A stretch of 40,292 nt of DNA, taken from JARYMI01 sp037444845. Lineage in GTDB: Bacteria > Acidobacteriota > Aminicenantia > Aminicenantales > UBA8522. The position numbers and the translations under genes are program-made. A model generated the notes under the pieces. The model was not told where the DNA came from, ran no database searches, and was given only the letters and a program-made list of their open reading frames with translations. Positions 7,418 to 15,085 of this stretch are shown here, piece after piece. Each line of letters begins with the position of its first letter. The stretch's first letter is position 1. The stretch is taken from the NCBI GenBank assembly GCA_037444845.1, contig JBBILQ010000020.1, forward strand, positions 1 to 40,292, in the 5' to 3' direction.

Positions 7418-8005
7418 CTACTTTTTCCAGGTGAAAGGCCTTTTTAACCTTCTCTCTACCCAGACACGCTCGATTCTTATCCCGAATTGATCGTGGCGTA
7501 TGACCTCTCCTGTATCATGCTCCAGCGCCTGATTGTAATACTCCAGAGCTTCTTGCCTTTCTCCCATCAGGTCCTTCAGGTGTCCCATCCAGGTCAAGGC
7601 CGCGAATTTTCTCCGCTCCACTGATTCCAGCGTCAGGGCTTTTTCAAATGCCGTGAACGATTCGGGGTAGTAACGGCTGTCGAATAAAAGCATGCCCAGC
7701 TTAAACCAGAAAGTTGCACTGTCAATATCGAGCTTTATTGCTTTCTCAAACACAAGGAAGGGCGTTTTGTTTTCTCCCTCATAGTCGAGCTCGGCCACAA
7801 TTTTCTTGAGGTCTTCGGCAGTGGGTTTTTCTGGAACTTCAATTTGAGGGACAACAAACGGCGCCTTCAGCCTCTTTTCAAGCCAGTCACGGTCAAAGCG
7901 GATACGCAGGTGGGCATACTCAACCGGCTCTTTCCAGTCGAACTTAAGAGCTTCCCTGTAATAGCCGAGCGCTGCTTCCCTCTCCAGGGAGAGGAATTTT
8001 ATTTT
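7418..8005 (-). pseudogene. 5'-truncated tetratricopeptide-repeat protein gene
   Basis: The minus strand is open for 195 codons after a TAA at 8006-8008 and contains no ATG. It encodes TPR helices (FWFKLGMLLFDSRYYPESF, ALTWMGHLKDLMGERQEAL). Two segments are clearly related: YYREALKFDWKEP leading to DRDWLEKRLKAPF, and YYNQALEHDTGEV leading to ERVWVERRLKRPF. They are internal repeats of one family. A GTG at 7798 could give a 126-residue product, but the homology continues upstream of it, so the gene has lost its 5' end. The break falls at a palindrome (7979-7994). The function of the intact family is unknown to me. Confidence 0.6.
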
Positions 8006-8007
8006 TT
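7979..8007 (+). terminator. Palindrome with T-rich tail, terminator-like or repeat fragment
   Basis: CCTCTCC and GGAGAGG (7979-7985 and 7988-7994) pair perfectly and are followed on the plus strand by AATTTTATTTTTT. No plus-strand gene runs into it. It marks the point where the TPR gene is cut, and it resembles the right arm of the larger palindrome near tilS (CTCTCC, CAGGGAGAGG). Confidence 0.4.
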
Positions 8008-8071
8008 ACATTTCATGAATGATTCGGGCTAACCAATTGTAAAACGCGACAGTCTGGGATGTAAAGTTGGA

Positions 8072-8677
8072 TCAAAATTCAAGGCCGAAAACCCGAAGTT
8101 CCCTCTCCAGGTCTGTGTCGGGTCGATAGAGGACGGTTTTGAAGCCGAGAGCAGAGGCCGCTTGGATATTTTCTTCCATGTCGTCAACAAAGAGACAGGC
8201 TGATGCTTCAGTTTCAGCTCTTTTGAGCGCCTCCTTATAGATTCCTGGGCGGGGTTTCATCACACCAACTTCGAAGGACAGCACATAGGCATCGAAAAAG
8301 AGGATTTCGGGAAATTTTTCTTTAATGAAGCTAAACCTGACGACATCCGTGTTCGAGAGGAGGACGAGCCGGTATTTTCCCTTGAGCTTTTTAAAGAGGT
8401 CGACAACCGGAGGGTTAGGCCAGAAGACATCGCGGTACGCGGCAAAGAAATCCTCGTAGCTCAGCGAAGCGTTGAGCTCGGCCGTGGCACGGCTATAGAA
8501 CTGCTGCGGCGTTATTTTGCCCGTGTCAAAAAGTTCGATCATCTCGGCCCGGCGGTGGACCACTTCCCTGATTTTTTCTTCGGGGCAAGAACAAAAAGCT
8601 GCGATTTTCTGGAAGAAAATCTTGTTGTCAAACCAGAGGATGACCTTCCCCAGGTCGGAGATGATTGTCTGGATCAT
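8072..8677 (-). CDS. HAD-superfamily hydrolase (subfamily IA, YihX-like)
   Basis: This 201-residue protein has the four HAD motifs: ISDLGKVIL with nucleophile Asp8, LLSNTD, the Lys in MKPRPGIY, and LFVDDMEEN. The usual second Asp of DxDxT is replaced by Gly (DLG), as in the YihX-like branch, many of which dephosphorylate sugar phosphates. The helical cap lies between motifs I and II, at about residues 15-95. I place the start at the ATG 8677, preceded by GAGGG, in place of an earlier TTG. The gene follows the MFS transporter by 15 bases and is probably translated from the same mRNA. The substrate is not evident. Confidence 0.85.
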   Translation of the reverse strand: MIQTIISDLGKVILWFDNKIFFQKIAAFCSCPEEKIREVVHRRAEMIELFDTGKITPQQFYSRATAELNASLSYEDFFAAYRDVFWPNPPVVDLFKKLKGKYRLVLLSNTDVVRFSFIKEKFPEILFFDAYVLSFEVGVMKPRPGIYKEALKRAETEASACLFVDDMEENIQAASALGFKTVLYRPDTDLERELRVFGLEF

Positions 8678-8692
8678 CCGAGATGCCCTCAA

Positions 8693-9961
8693 TCATGTCG
8701 CTTGAGCCAGCTTCGTCGGGAGTTCAATTCCTGAGCCTTCCTTCTTAGCTGCCTGTTTAAGGATCAGGGAGAAGATGAGGCCGACGAACCCGAGCAAAGC
8801 GAACATCAGGATCGTGTTCGTGTAATCGCCGTCAGCAAGGTCAGTCAGCCGGCCGGCCAGCCAGTTGAAAAGCGTCAGCCCGACATTCTGGATCAAGGTC
8901 ATCAGCCCGAAGGCCGTTCCCAGTCGTTTCTCCTCGACCATGATCGGGATCGCTGGCCACATGGCCGCCGGGACAAGGGAGAAAGAAATCCCGAGCACAA
9001 CCATGGCCGCAGCTGGCGCAAAATAAGTCAGGCCAAGCGAAAGATGAACGGGCACTAAAATCAGCGAGCCTAAGATCATCATCGTCGCCCGCCGGCCGAT
9101 TTTATCCGCCACAAACCCGAACACGGGCGTGAAAATCATCGAGCCGAAGATGACGAGCGATGTATAAAATCCACCCTTGACGGCACTGAACCCGAACTTC
9201 GTCTGGAGGAACACCGTCGAGAACGCCGTAAACGGGAAGATGGCCGAGTAGAAAGTCATGCAGAGCAGGGAGATATACCAGAAGGAAGGCCTGAACCTGA
9301 AGATATCCCGGAAAACGAACTTTTCTTCCTCCCCTTCGGCTTTTTCTTTGACGAAATATTTTTCCTTGGCTTTGTCGAGACCGGAGTAAACGAAAAAGAG
9401 AGCGAACGAGAGGAACATGATGATGGAGGAAACCCAGATGGCCAGCCGCCAGGAACCGCTCCATTCCTGGATCCGCGCAGCCGTGTTGAGTGCGGCAAAC
9501 GTGCCCAGGCGGGCCACCGTCAGGTTGAGTCCGAAGGCCAGAGCCAGCTCTTTTCCCCTGAACCACTTGGATAGAACTTTGCTCTGGGTGATGATCAGCG
9601 ACTCGGAACCAAGCCCGTAAATCAGCCTCCCCACGAGCATCAGAGAGAAAATCTTGCTCGACGCCGTAAGGAAAACGCCGGCCGCGCAGAGGGCCGCAAA
9701 CAACGTCCCGGCTTTTCGGATGCCAATCTTGTCTAACAGGATGCCGCCAACAAGCACCATGACGAAGTTGGGCAAGTAGTAGAAACTAAACAGGAGCCCG
9801 TACTGGGCCCTCGTGATGTTCATTCCCTTCATGATGAAATCGGCAATCGGGCTCACAGCATCGTAGGCGTAGTACGTGCCAAAAATGACCAGCCCCATGA
9901 CGAAAAGGACGAACCAGCGAAGCCGGAAAACCGTCTCTTTTGTTTCTTCTGAAACGCTCAT
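8693..9961 (-). CDS. MFS transporter, MFSD1-like (probable peptide/dipeptide carrier)
   Basis: This 422-residue protein has about twelve membrane helices and a charged central loop (residues 200-220, rich in Lys/Glu). The GGILLDKIGIRKAG loop between helices 2 and 3 is the MFS signature. Helices 4-5 carry GRLIYGLGSESLIITQ and WFRGKELALAFGLNLTVARLG, which resemble the MFSD1 group, whose animal member exports dipeptides from lysosomes. Assignment to that branch is from memory of the motif and needs a tree. Peptide transport would suit the protease-rich surroundings. A promoter lies upstream, and the HAD gene is downstream in the same operon. Confidence 0.85.
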   Translation of the reverse strand: MSVSEETKETVFRLRWFVLFVMGLVIFGTYYAYDAVSPIADFIMKGMNITRAQYGLLFSFYYLPNFVMVLVGGILLDKIGIRKAGTLFAALCAAGVFLTASSKIFSLMLVGRLIYGLGSESLIITQSKVLSKWFRGKELALAFGLNLTVARLGTFAALNTAARIQEWSGSWRLAIWVSSIIMFLSFALFFVYSGLDKAKEKYFVKEKAEGEEEKFVFRDIFRFRPSFWYISLLCMTFYSAIFPFTAFSTVFLQTKFGFSAVKGGFYTSLVIFGSMIFTPVFGFVADKIGRRATMMILGSLILVPVHLSLGLTYFAPAAAMVVLGISFSLVPAAMWPAIPIMVEEKRLGTAFGLMTLIQNVGLTLFNWLAGRLTDLADGDYTNTILMFALLGFVGLIFSLILKQAAKKEGSGIELPTKLAQAT

Positions 9962-9996
9962 GTCATCCGTCCACTTTGTTCTCGCAATGTCCTTGA

Positions 9997-10025
9997 AAAT
10001 TATGATAATACTATCCCGATGTCAA
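9997..10025 (-). promoter_or_regulatory. Candidate promoter of the MFS-HAD operon
   Basis: On the minus strand TTGACA (10020-10025) is followed after 17 bases by TAATTT (9997-10002). Transcription would begin about 30 bases before the MFS start at 9961. The -35 is perfect and the -10 is weak. Confidence 0.45.
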
Positions 10026-10065
10026 GGATTTTCGCCGCTCAGAATCGCCGAGAGGAGGAAAAATC

Positions 10066-11772
10066 ATGAATCATATGCAAACAGACAAAGGGCTTTCCAC
10101 TATCGGGTTTGTCCTGGCACTTGCCGGGCTCATCATTCTGATAGTCGGGGGAGCGCTGGCGCTGTATTTTACCAAGGGGAAGACGATAACGACACAGGAT
10201 ATCGCTTCCGCAGAGAAAATCGTCAACCTCCACTTCACCCAAAAAGAAAGGAAAATGATGCGGGAAAACCTCAGAGAGAACGCGTCTGATTATGCCAAGC
10301 TGCGGGATGTCAGCGTGCCTAATAGCGTGCCGCTTGCTCTCCAGTTCAACCCTGTCGCGCCAGGAATGACTTTTGAAAAAGATACGAAAGAGGAAACGTC
10401 CTCCACCCTTCCTGAAGACCCGACTTTAGAGAGGCCGGCCAACCTCGAGGAACTTGCTTTCTATCCGGTCACGGCCTTAGCTCAACTCCTCCGGTCGGGC
10501 CAGGTCACCTCAACCGAACTTACCAAAATGTATCTCAGCAGGCTTAAAAAGTACGGGCCACGGTTGGAATGTGTTATCACGTTGACAGAAGACCTGGCGC
10601 TCGAGCAAGCGAAAAGAGCCGACGAAGAGATTGCCGCCGGCCGTTACCGCGGCCCGCTCCACGGCATCCCCTGGGGCGCTAAAGACCTCCTGGCCACCAA
10701 GGGAATCAAGACGACCTGGGGCGCCAATCCTTACCAGGATCAGATGATCGATGAAGATGCCACCGTGGTCAAGCGCTTGGAGGAAGCGGGCGCGGTGCTC
10801 CTGGCCAAGCTGAGCATGGGAGCCCTGGCCTGGGGGGATGTCTGGTTCGGCGGAAAAACCAAAAATCCCTGGAACTACGAGGAAGGGTCGAGCGGCTCGT
10901 CGGCCGGCTCTGCCGCAGCCACAGCGGCCGGGCTGGTCGGGTTTGCCATCGGCACAGAGACGTGGGGATCGATCGTTTCGCCCTCAACGCGCTGCGGAGT
11001 GACCGGGCTGCGGCCGACCTACGGCCGCATCAGCCGCACGGGAGCCATGGCTCTGAGCTGGAGCATGGATAAGATCGGCCCGATTTGCCGCTCGGCCGAG
11101 GACTGTGTTTTTGTCTTTGAGGCCATCTGCGGACCAGACGGCCAGGATCTCACCGCCGTCGACTTCTCCTTTCGTTGGGACTCTTCGCTCGACTTGAAGG
11201 CAATCCGGACCGGCTATTTGAAGAAGGCCTTCGAGAGAGACTACCCGACCAAGAAAAATGACGAGGCCTCACTCGACGTCATCCGCGGCCTTGGCGTTGA
11301 GCTTATCCCGTTCGAGCTTCCTGAAAACCTGCCTGTCGATTCTCTGGCCTTTATCTTAAACGCTGAGGCGGCAGCCGCATTTGATGAGCTGACAAGATCC
11401 AACCGCGATGATTTGCTTGTGCGTCAGGTCCGGAACGCCTGGCCGAATGTCTTCAGGCAGGCCAGGTTTATTCCCGCGGTTGAGTACATCCAGGCCAACA
11501 GAATCCGGACTCTCCTCATGCAGGAAATGGCCAAAAGGATGGCCGAAATAGACGTCTACATCGCTCCCTCATTTGGCAGCAACAATCTCCTCCTGACCAA
11601 CCTGACCGGCCATCCCGCGGTTGTCGTGCCCAACGGGTTCAACGAGAAAGGCTCACCGACAAGCCTGTCTTTTATCGGCAACCTCTACGAGGAAGCCAAA
11701 GCTCTTCGCCTTGCTCTGGCCTTCCAGCAAGCGACAGACTTCCACCTGAAGCATCCTGAGCTTAAAGAGTAA
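10066..11772 (+). CDS. Membrane-anchored amidase (amidase signature family)
   Basis: This 568-residue protein has one N-terminal membrane helix (STIGFVLALAGLIILIVGGA) and then an amidase-signature domain from about residue 125. The Ser-cisSer-Lys triad can be placed as Lys206 (WGAKDLLA), Ser278 (GSSAGSAAA) and Ser302 (TETWGSIVSPS). Family members hydrolyse amide bonds; GatA is the best-known relative, but no gatB or gatC is nearby. The N-terminal anchor and the residues 35-120 spacer suggest it works outside the membrane, perhaps on peptide or cell-wall amides. An AGGAGG site sets the start, though the second ATG (10075) is also possible. Trp300 replaces the usual Gly. Confidence 0.88.
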   Translation: MNHMQTDKGLSTIGFVLALAGLIILIVGGALALYFTKGKTITTQDIASAEKIVNLHFTQKERKMMRENLRENASDYAKLRDVSVPNSVPLALQFNPVAPGMTFEKDTKEETSSTLPEDPTLERPANLEELAFYPVTALAQLLRSGQVTSTELTKMYLSRLKKYGPRLECVITLTEDLALEQAKRADEEIAAGRYRGPLHGIPWGAKDLLATKGIKTTWGANPYQDQMIDEDATVVKRLEEAGAVLLAKLSMGALAWGDVWFGGKTKNPWNYEEGSSGSSAGSAAATAAGLVGFAIGTETWGSIVSPSTRCGVTGLRPTYGRISRTGAMALSWSMDKIGPICRSAEDCVFVFEAICGPDGQDLTAVDFSFRWDSSLDLKAIRTGYLKKAFERDYPTKKNDEASLDVIRGLGVELIPFELPENLPVDSLAFILNAEAAAAFDELTRSNRDDLLVRQVRNAWPNVFRQARFIPAVEYIQANRIRTLLMQEMAKRMAEIDVYIAPSFGSNNLLLTNLTGHPAVVVPNGFNEKGSPTSLSFIGNLYEEAKALRLALAFQQATDFHLKHPELKE

Positions 11773-11844
11773 AAAAAGTGGGGTGTCTTCTGACTTTCCA
11801 GTGATCTCTATTGAGTTTTTTCAGAGTTCGGCAGGCGCCTTGAC

Positions 11845-12264
11845 TTAAAGCTTTTCCTTTGTGGCAGTGGCTGCGGCCGAAACTCCCAGGTTCGGGACAT
11901 TTATAATGCCGTCCATCGTGTCTACTCCGACTTTGAATTCTGCCTGGACCAGCCTCGCCACGCCGTCTGGAGGAGTCGGCGAGCTGAACTCGAAGCTCAG
12001 GTTTTCCCCATCATAAACGATCTCAAGAACAGGAACGTCGGTGAAGTAGCCCTGGGATTCGCTGACTTTTCCCTCGAGTGTTCCGCTCACGTTCCTCAAG
12101 TTCAGGGTGAGATAGAAGTACTCTCCATCAGCATCAACCTCAATCTTCCAGGCACCGATGATTTTGCCGTAATCCGGACCCTCCTGCACTCCCTGCGAGA
12201 AAGAAAAACACACAGAGAGAAAGAAGATGAAAGCGATCATTAAAGAGAAATGACGTTTGTTCAT
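11845..12264 (-). CDS. Secreted protein of unknown function
   Basis: This 139-residue protein starts with a clear signal peptide (MNKRHFSLMIAFIFFLSVCF) and a likely cleavage after FSFSQG. The mature part, with IIGAWKIEVDADGEYFYLTL, looks like a small beta-barrel or lipocalin-like fold of the kind seen in secreted proteins that describe a basal molecule minus a treatment effect, but I do not recognise a named family. The start at 12264 is chosen because GGAGG lies six bases before it. It follows the small gene at 12282-12467 after 17 bases, so the two are probably co-transcribed. The convergent amidase gene ends 72 bases away. Confidence 0.7.
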   Translation of the reverse strand: MNKRHFSLMIAFIFFLSVCFSFSQGVQEGPDYGKIIGAWKIEVDADGEYFYLTLNLRNVSGTLEGKVSESQGYFTDVPVLEIVYDGENLSFEFSSPTPPDGVARLVQAEFKVGVDTMDGIINVPNLGVSAAATATKEKL

Positions 12265-12281
12265 CTGAACCTCCTTTTCCA

Positions 12282-12467
12282 TTATTGTTTCTCAAGCAGC
12301 CTGCCTCTAAAGCCTAAAATTGTATTATCTCCGATAGCAGGCCCGAGAGACAAGAAAATTCTTTCAAGCACGCCCGGCCCATAACCTTCAATCCCGGATA
12401 CGAAAAACAGGCCCCAAAAGTTGCCCGACTTCCCCGTTTGTCTCCAGGCAAGACCTTTTGTCTGCAT
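12282..12467 (-). CDS. Small hypothetical protein (61 residues)
   Basis: A 61-residue reading frame starts at an ATG five bases after AGGAGG and stops just before the ribosome site of the secreted-protein gene. Its sequence, with NFWGLFFVSGIEGYGPG and LSLGPAIGDNTILGF, is Gly- and aromatic-rich with no strong membrane helix. I do not recognise it. The good ribosome site and tight spacing argue that it is translated. Confidence 0.5.
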   Translation of the reverse strand: MQTKGLAWRQTGKSGNFWGLFFVSGIEGYGPGVLERIFLSLGPAIGDNTILGFRGRLLEKQ

Positions 12468-12512
12468 CATGTCCTCCTTGACAAGGCCAGGAGAGATTTA
12501 AGATGATTCGAG

Positions 12513-14294
12513 GTGATGAGAACGGCAATCGTCGGCCAAGATAAAGAAGACCTCGCCGAAGCCCTCGCGGCGCTTTCTAAAAAAAGGATTATTGAGCGCA
12601 TCTGGAAGAAAGACTGGACAGTCTGGAAAAATGAGCCGGAGAAGATAGCCAGCCGCCTGGGCTGGCTCGCCTGTCCACAGAAAGCCCGGAAAGCGCTTCC
12701 CGGGATCGGTCGTTTTGTCCGAGAAGTAAGGCGAGACGGCTACACGCATGCTCTCCTCCTGGGCATGGGCGGCTCAAGCCTGGCGCCGCTCGTCTTGGCC
12801 TCGACCTTTAAAACAAGGCCGGGCTATCTCGATCTCATAGTCCTCGATTCAACCGTGCCTGCCGCGGTGCTGGACGTTAGGCACAAGCTAAACCCGGCCA
12901 GGACATTGTTCATCGTCTCCTCAAAATCGGGCACAACAGTAGAGACAATGTCCCTGTTCAGTCTTTTCTGGAACTGGACAGCCGAATGCCTGGGAGAGGC
13001 CAGGACGGGCGAGCATTTCATCGCCATTACCGGCAAAGGCACGCCGCTGGCCGAGGAGGCCCGCCGGCTGCGCTTCCGGTCTCTTTTTTTAGGCGATCCG
13101 GAAATCGGAGGCCGTTTCTCGGCTCTCTCCCCGTTTGGACTTATCCCCGGCTCTCTTAAAGGCATTAACCTTCCCCTGATTCTGAAGTCAGCCGGGGAGA
13201 TGGCTCAGAGATGCCGGAAAACATCTGACCTTAAGGTCAACCCGGGCGCATATCTGGGCGCAATTTTAGGGGTCATGGCGAAAAAAGGCAAGGACAAGGT
13301 GACGTTCTTTCTCTCGCCCGGGCTCGCTTCTCTTGGCGCCTGGCTCGAGCAGCTCATCGCGGAGAGCACAGGCAAGGAAGGGAAAGGAATTGTCCCGGTC
13401 GAAGGAGAGCCCATCGGTTCGCGCGAAGTCTATGGGCCTGACCGCTTCTTTATCTCCATCCGGCTGAGAGGAGACATCTCAAATGAAAACGCTCTGCGGC
13501 GGCTGAAAGCAGCCGGGTTCCCCGTGCTTTCTCTGAATGTCCGTTCGGCCGGCCATCTCGGCGGACAGTTTTTCCTCTGGGAGTTCGCCACAGCCGTGGC
13601 CGGGCACATTCTTGGCATAAATCCCTTCGATCAGCCAGACGTGGATTTGACCAAAAAGAAAACACAGAGCTTCCTCGAAACCTATCGCAAAAAAGGAGCC
13701 CTTCCTGAAGAAAAACCCAGGATTCTGGAAGATGGCATCCGTCTGTTCTCCGAGGCCAGGGTTTCAACTCTGGCCGAAGGGTTGAGAAACTTCCTTGATC
13801 AGGCCCGGGCAGGTGATTATATCGCCATCCAGGCTTTTCTCTCTCCCGAACCTTTGACAACGCTGGCCCTTCAAAAGCTGAGGGCTCTCTTGCGAGAAAA
13901 GACTCGTCTGGCCGTGACTCTGGGCTATGGACCCCGTTTTCTTCACTCCACCGGGCAGCTCCACAAGGGAGACCCAGGCAGAGGTCTTTTTATTCAAATC
14001 GCGGCTCCAGCTTCTGAAGATGTCCCCATTCCGGATGGGCCTGGCTCTGCCTGTGCGTCGTTAAGCTTTGGAATGCTCTGCGCTTCTCAGGCCAGGGGAG
14101 ACTATGAAGTCCTCAAGTCTGCCGGCCGCCGCATCATCCGCGTCGGGCTGAGCCAAGAGGTGGGAAAAGGTCTCACCGCAATTCTTTCCGCCGTTCATGA
14201 CACGTTTGACGCCAGTCTAAGGTCTGATCTTAATAAAGCCCGGCGAACAGAAGATCGGCGTGGAAAAGATCGCGGGTTTGGCGGCGAGTCTTAA
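12513..14294 (+). CDS. pgi: Glucose-6-phosphate isomerase of the Tal/Pgi-fusion type
   Basis: This 593-residue enzyme interconverts glucose-6-phosphate and fructose-6-phosphate. The phosphate-binding SIS motifs GMGGSSLAP and SSKSGTTVET are intact. So are the catalytic Glu region (QLIAESTGKEGKGI), the His region SAGHLGGQFFLWEFATA and the Lys in QPDVDLTKKKT. The sequence resembles the isomerase half of bifunctional transaldolase/isomerase proteins more than E. coli Pgi, and no transaldolase part precedes it. The first codon is uncertain: GTG at 12513 or ATG at 12516, both very close to a GAGG. The last 65 bases overlap the convergent gene at 14230-14976. Confidence 0.9.
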   Translation: MMRTAIVGQDKEDLAEALAALSKKRIIERIWKKDWTVWKNEPEKIASRLGWLACPQKARKALPGIGRFVREVRRDGYTHALLLGMGGSSLAPLVLASTFKTRPGYLDLIVLDSTVPAAVLDVRHKLNPARTLFIVSSKSGTTVETMSLFSLFWNWTAECLGEARTGEHFIAITGKGTPLAEEARRLRFRSLFLGDPEIGGRFSALSPFGLIPGSLKGINLPLILKSAGEMAQRCRKTSDLKVNPGAYLGAILGVMAKKGKDKVTFFLSPGLASLGAWLEQLIAESTGKEGKGIVPVEGEPIGSREVYGPDRFFISIRLRGDISNENALRRLKAAGFPVLSLNVRSAGHLGGQFFLWEFATAVAGHILGINPFDQPDVDLTKKKTQSFLETYRKKGALPEEKPRILEDGIRLFSEARVSTLAEGLRNFLDQARAGDYIAIQAFLSPEPLTTLALQKLRALLREKTRLAVTLGYGPRFLHSTGQLHKGDPGRGLFIQIAAPASEDVPIPDGPGSACASLSFGMLCASQARGDYEVLKSAGRRIIRVGLSQEVGKGLTAILSAVHDTFDASLRSDLNKARRTEDRRGKDRGFGGES

Positions 14295-14976
14295 AATCCA
14301 CCGTTTCTTTGACGTTGATATAAAACCAGAATCTGTCAAAGAGCCTTAGTTTCGCGAGATAATAGCGCGCAAAATCTGTCGCCGAATCGACAAGAATCTT
14401 CCCCACTTCTTTCTGCTTATCATCAAAAACAACGACGGTATACTTTTCAGCGCCGCCTGGCGCGGTTGCTTTCTCCAGCTTTCCAAAGACTTTGGCTTTT
14501 CCTTTGCCTTCCCATTCTTCGCTTTTATTAAAAGCTGTGATCTTCAGGGCCTGGAATTCAACTCTTTCGTTAACGTCAAGATGGTCCTCTAATACGGGCT
14601 CTTCACCCCGTGTAAAAATGACGCTGTAATGGCCGCCTTCTTTCATCTCGATCGTGTCCGCGATGAGCACGGAAGGTTCATCTTTGAGGAGCGACCCCTT
14701 GACTCTGACTTCTTTCCCGGCCAAGTAGCCGGCGTCCTGGCCATGGATCTTTCCCTGGACGACGATGTCATACCCTTTGGCCTGAGGAAGATAGAAGTAT
14801 TTCCCAAGCCCGACTTTGACTGTCCCTTCAAACTCCTGTATTCCCCCTGCGGCAGCATGAGGCGCTTTTTGAGCAGCGGACTCTTGAGCTTCCCGGGCGA
14901 GAGCCGACCCAGCCGCGGCCACAAAAAAGACGAGCGCATAAACGGCGAACCTCGAAAGCTTATCTCTAAAAATCAT
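14230..14976 (-). CDS. Secreted protein of unknown function
   Basis: This 248-residue protein starts with a signal peptide (MIFRDKLSRFAVYALVFFVA, cleavage near ALARE). The mature part first holds an OB-like stretch (GTVKVGLGKYFYLPQAKGYD, GKEVRVKGSLLKDEP), then a region with many aromatic and charged residues ending KLRLFDRFWFYINVKETVDF. I do not recognise the family. GGAGG eight bases upstream fixes the start. The coding end overlaps the pgi gene tail by 65 bases on the opposite strand, so both C-termini are encoded by the same DNA. Confidence 0.72.
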   Translation of the reverse strand: MIFRDKLSRFAVYALVFFVAAAGSALAREAQESAAQKAPHAAAGGIQEFEGTVKVGLGKYFYLPQAKGYDIVVQGKIHGQDAGYLAGKEVRVKGSLLKDEPSVLIADTIEMKEGGHYSVIFTRGEEPVLEDHLDVNERVEFQALKITAFNKSEEWEGKGKAKVFGKLEKATAPGGAEKYTVVVFDDKQKEVGKILVDSATDFARYYLAKLRLFDRFWFYINVKETVDFKTRRQTRDLFHADLLFAGLY

Positions 14977-15085
14977 CGCTCATACCTCCAATCTTGAATC
15001 AGACAGCAGAACTCATGAAAAGAGGATATTTTATACCACCGTGAAAGGCAAAAGTAAAGTGGAAAATTGTCGCAAGAAGCCGGGC

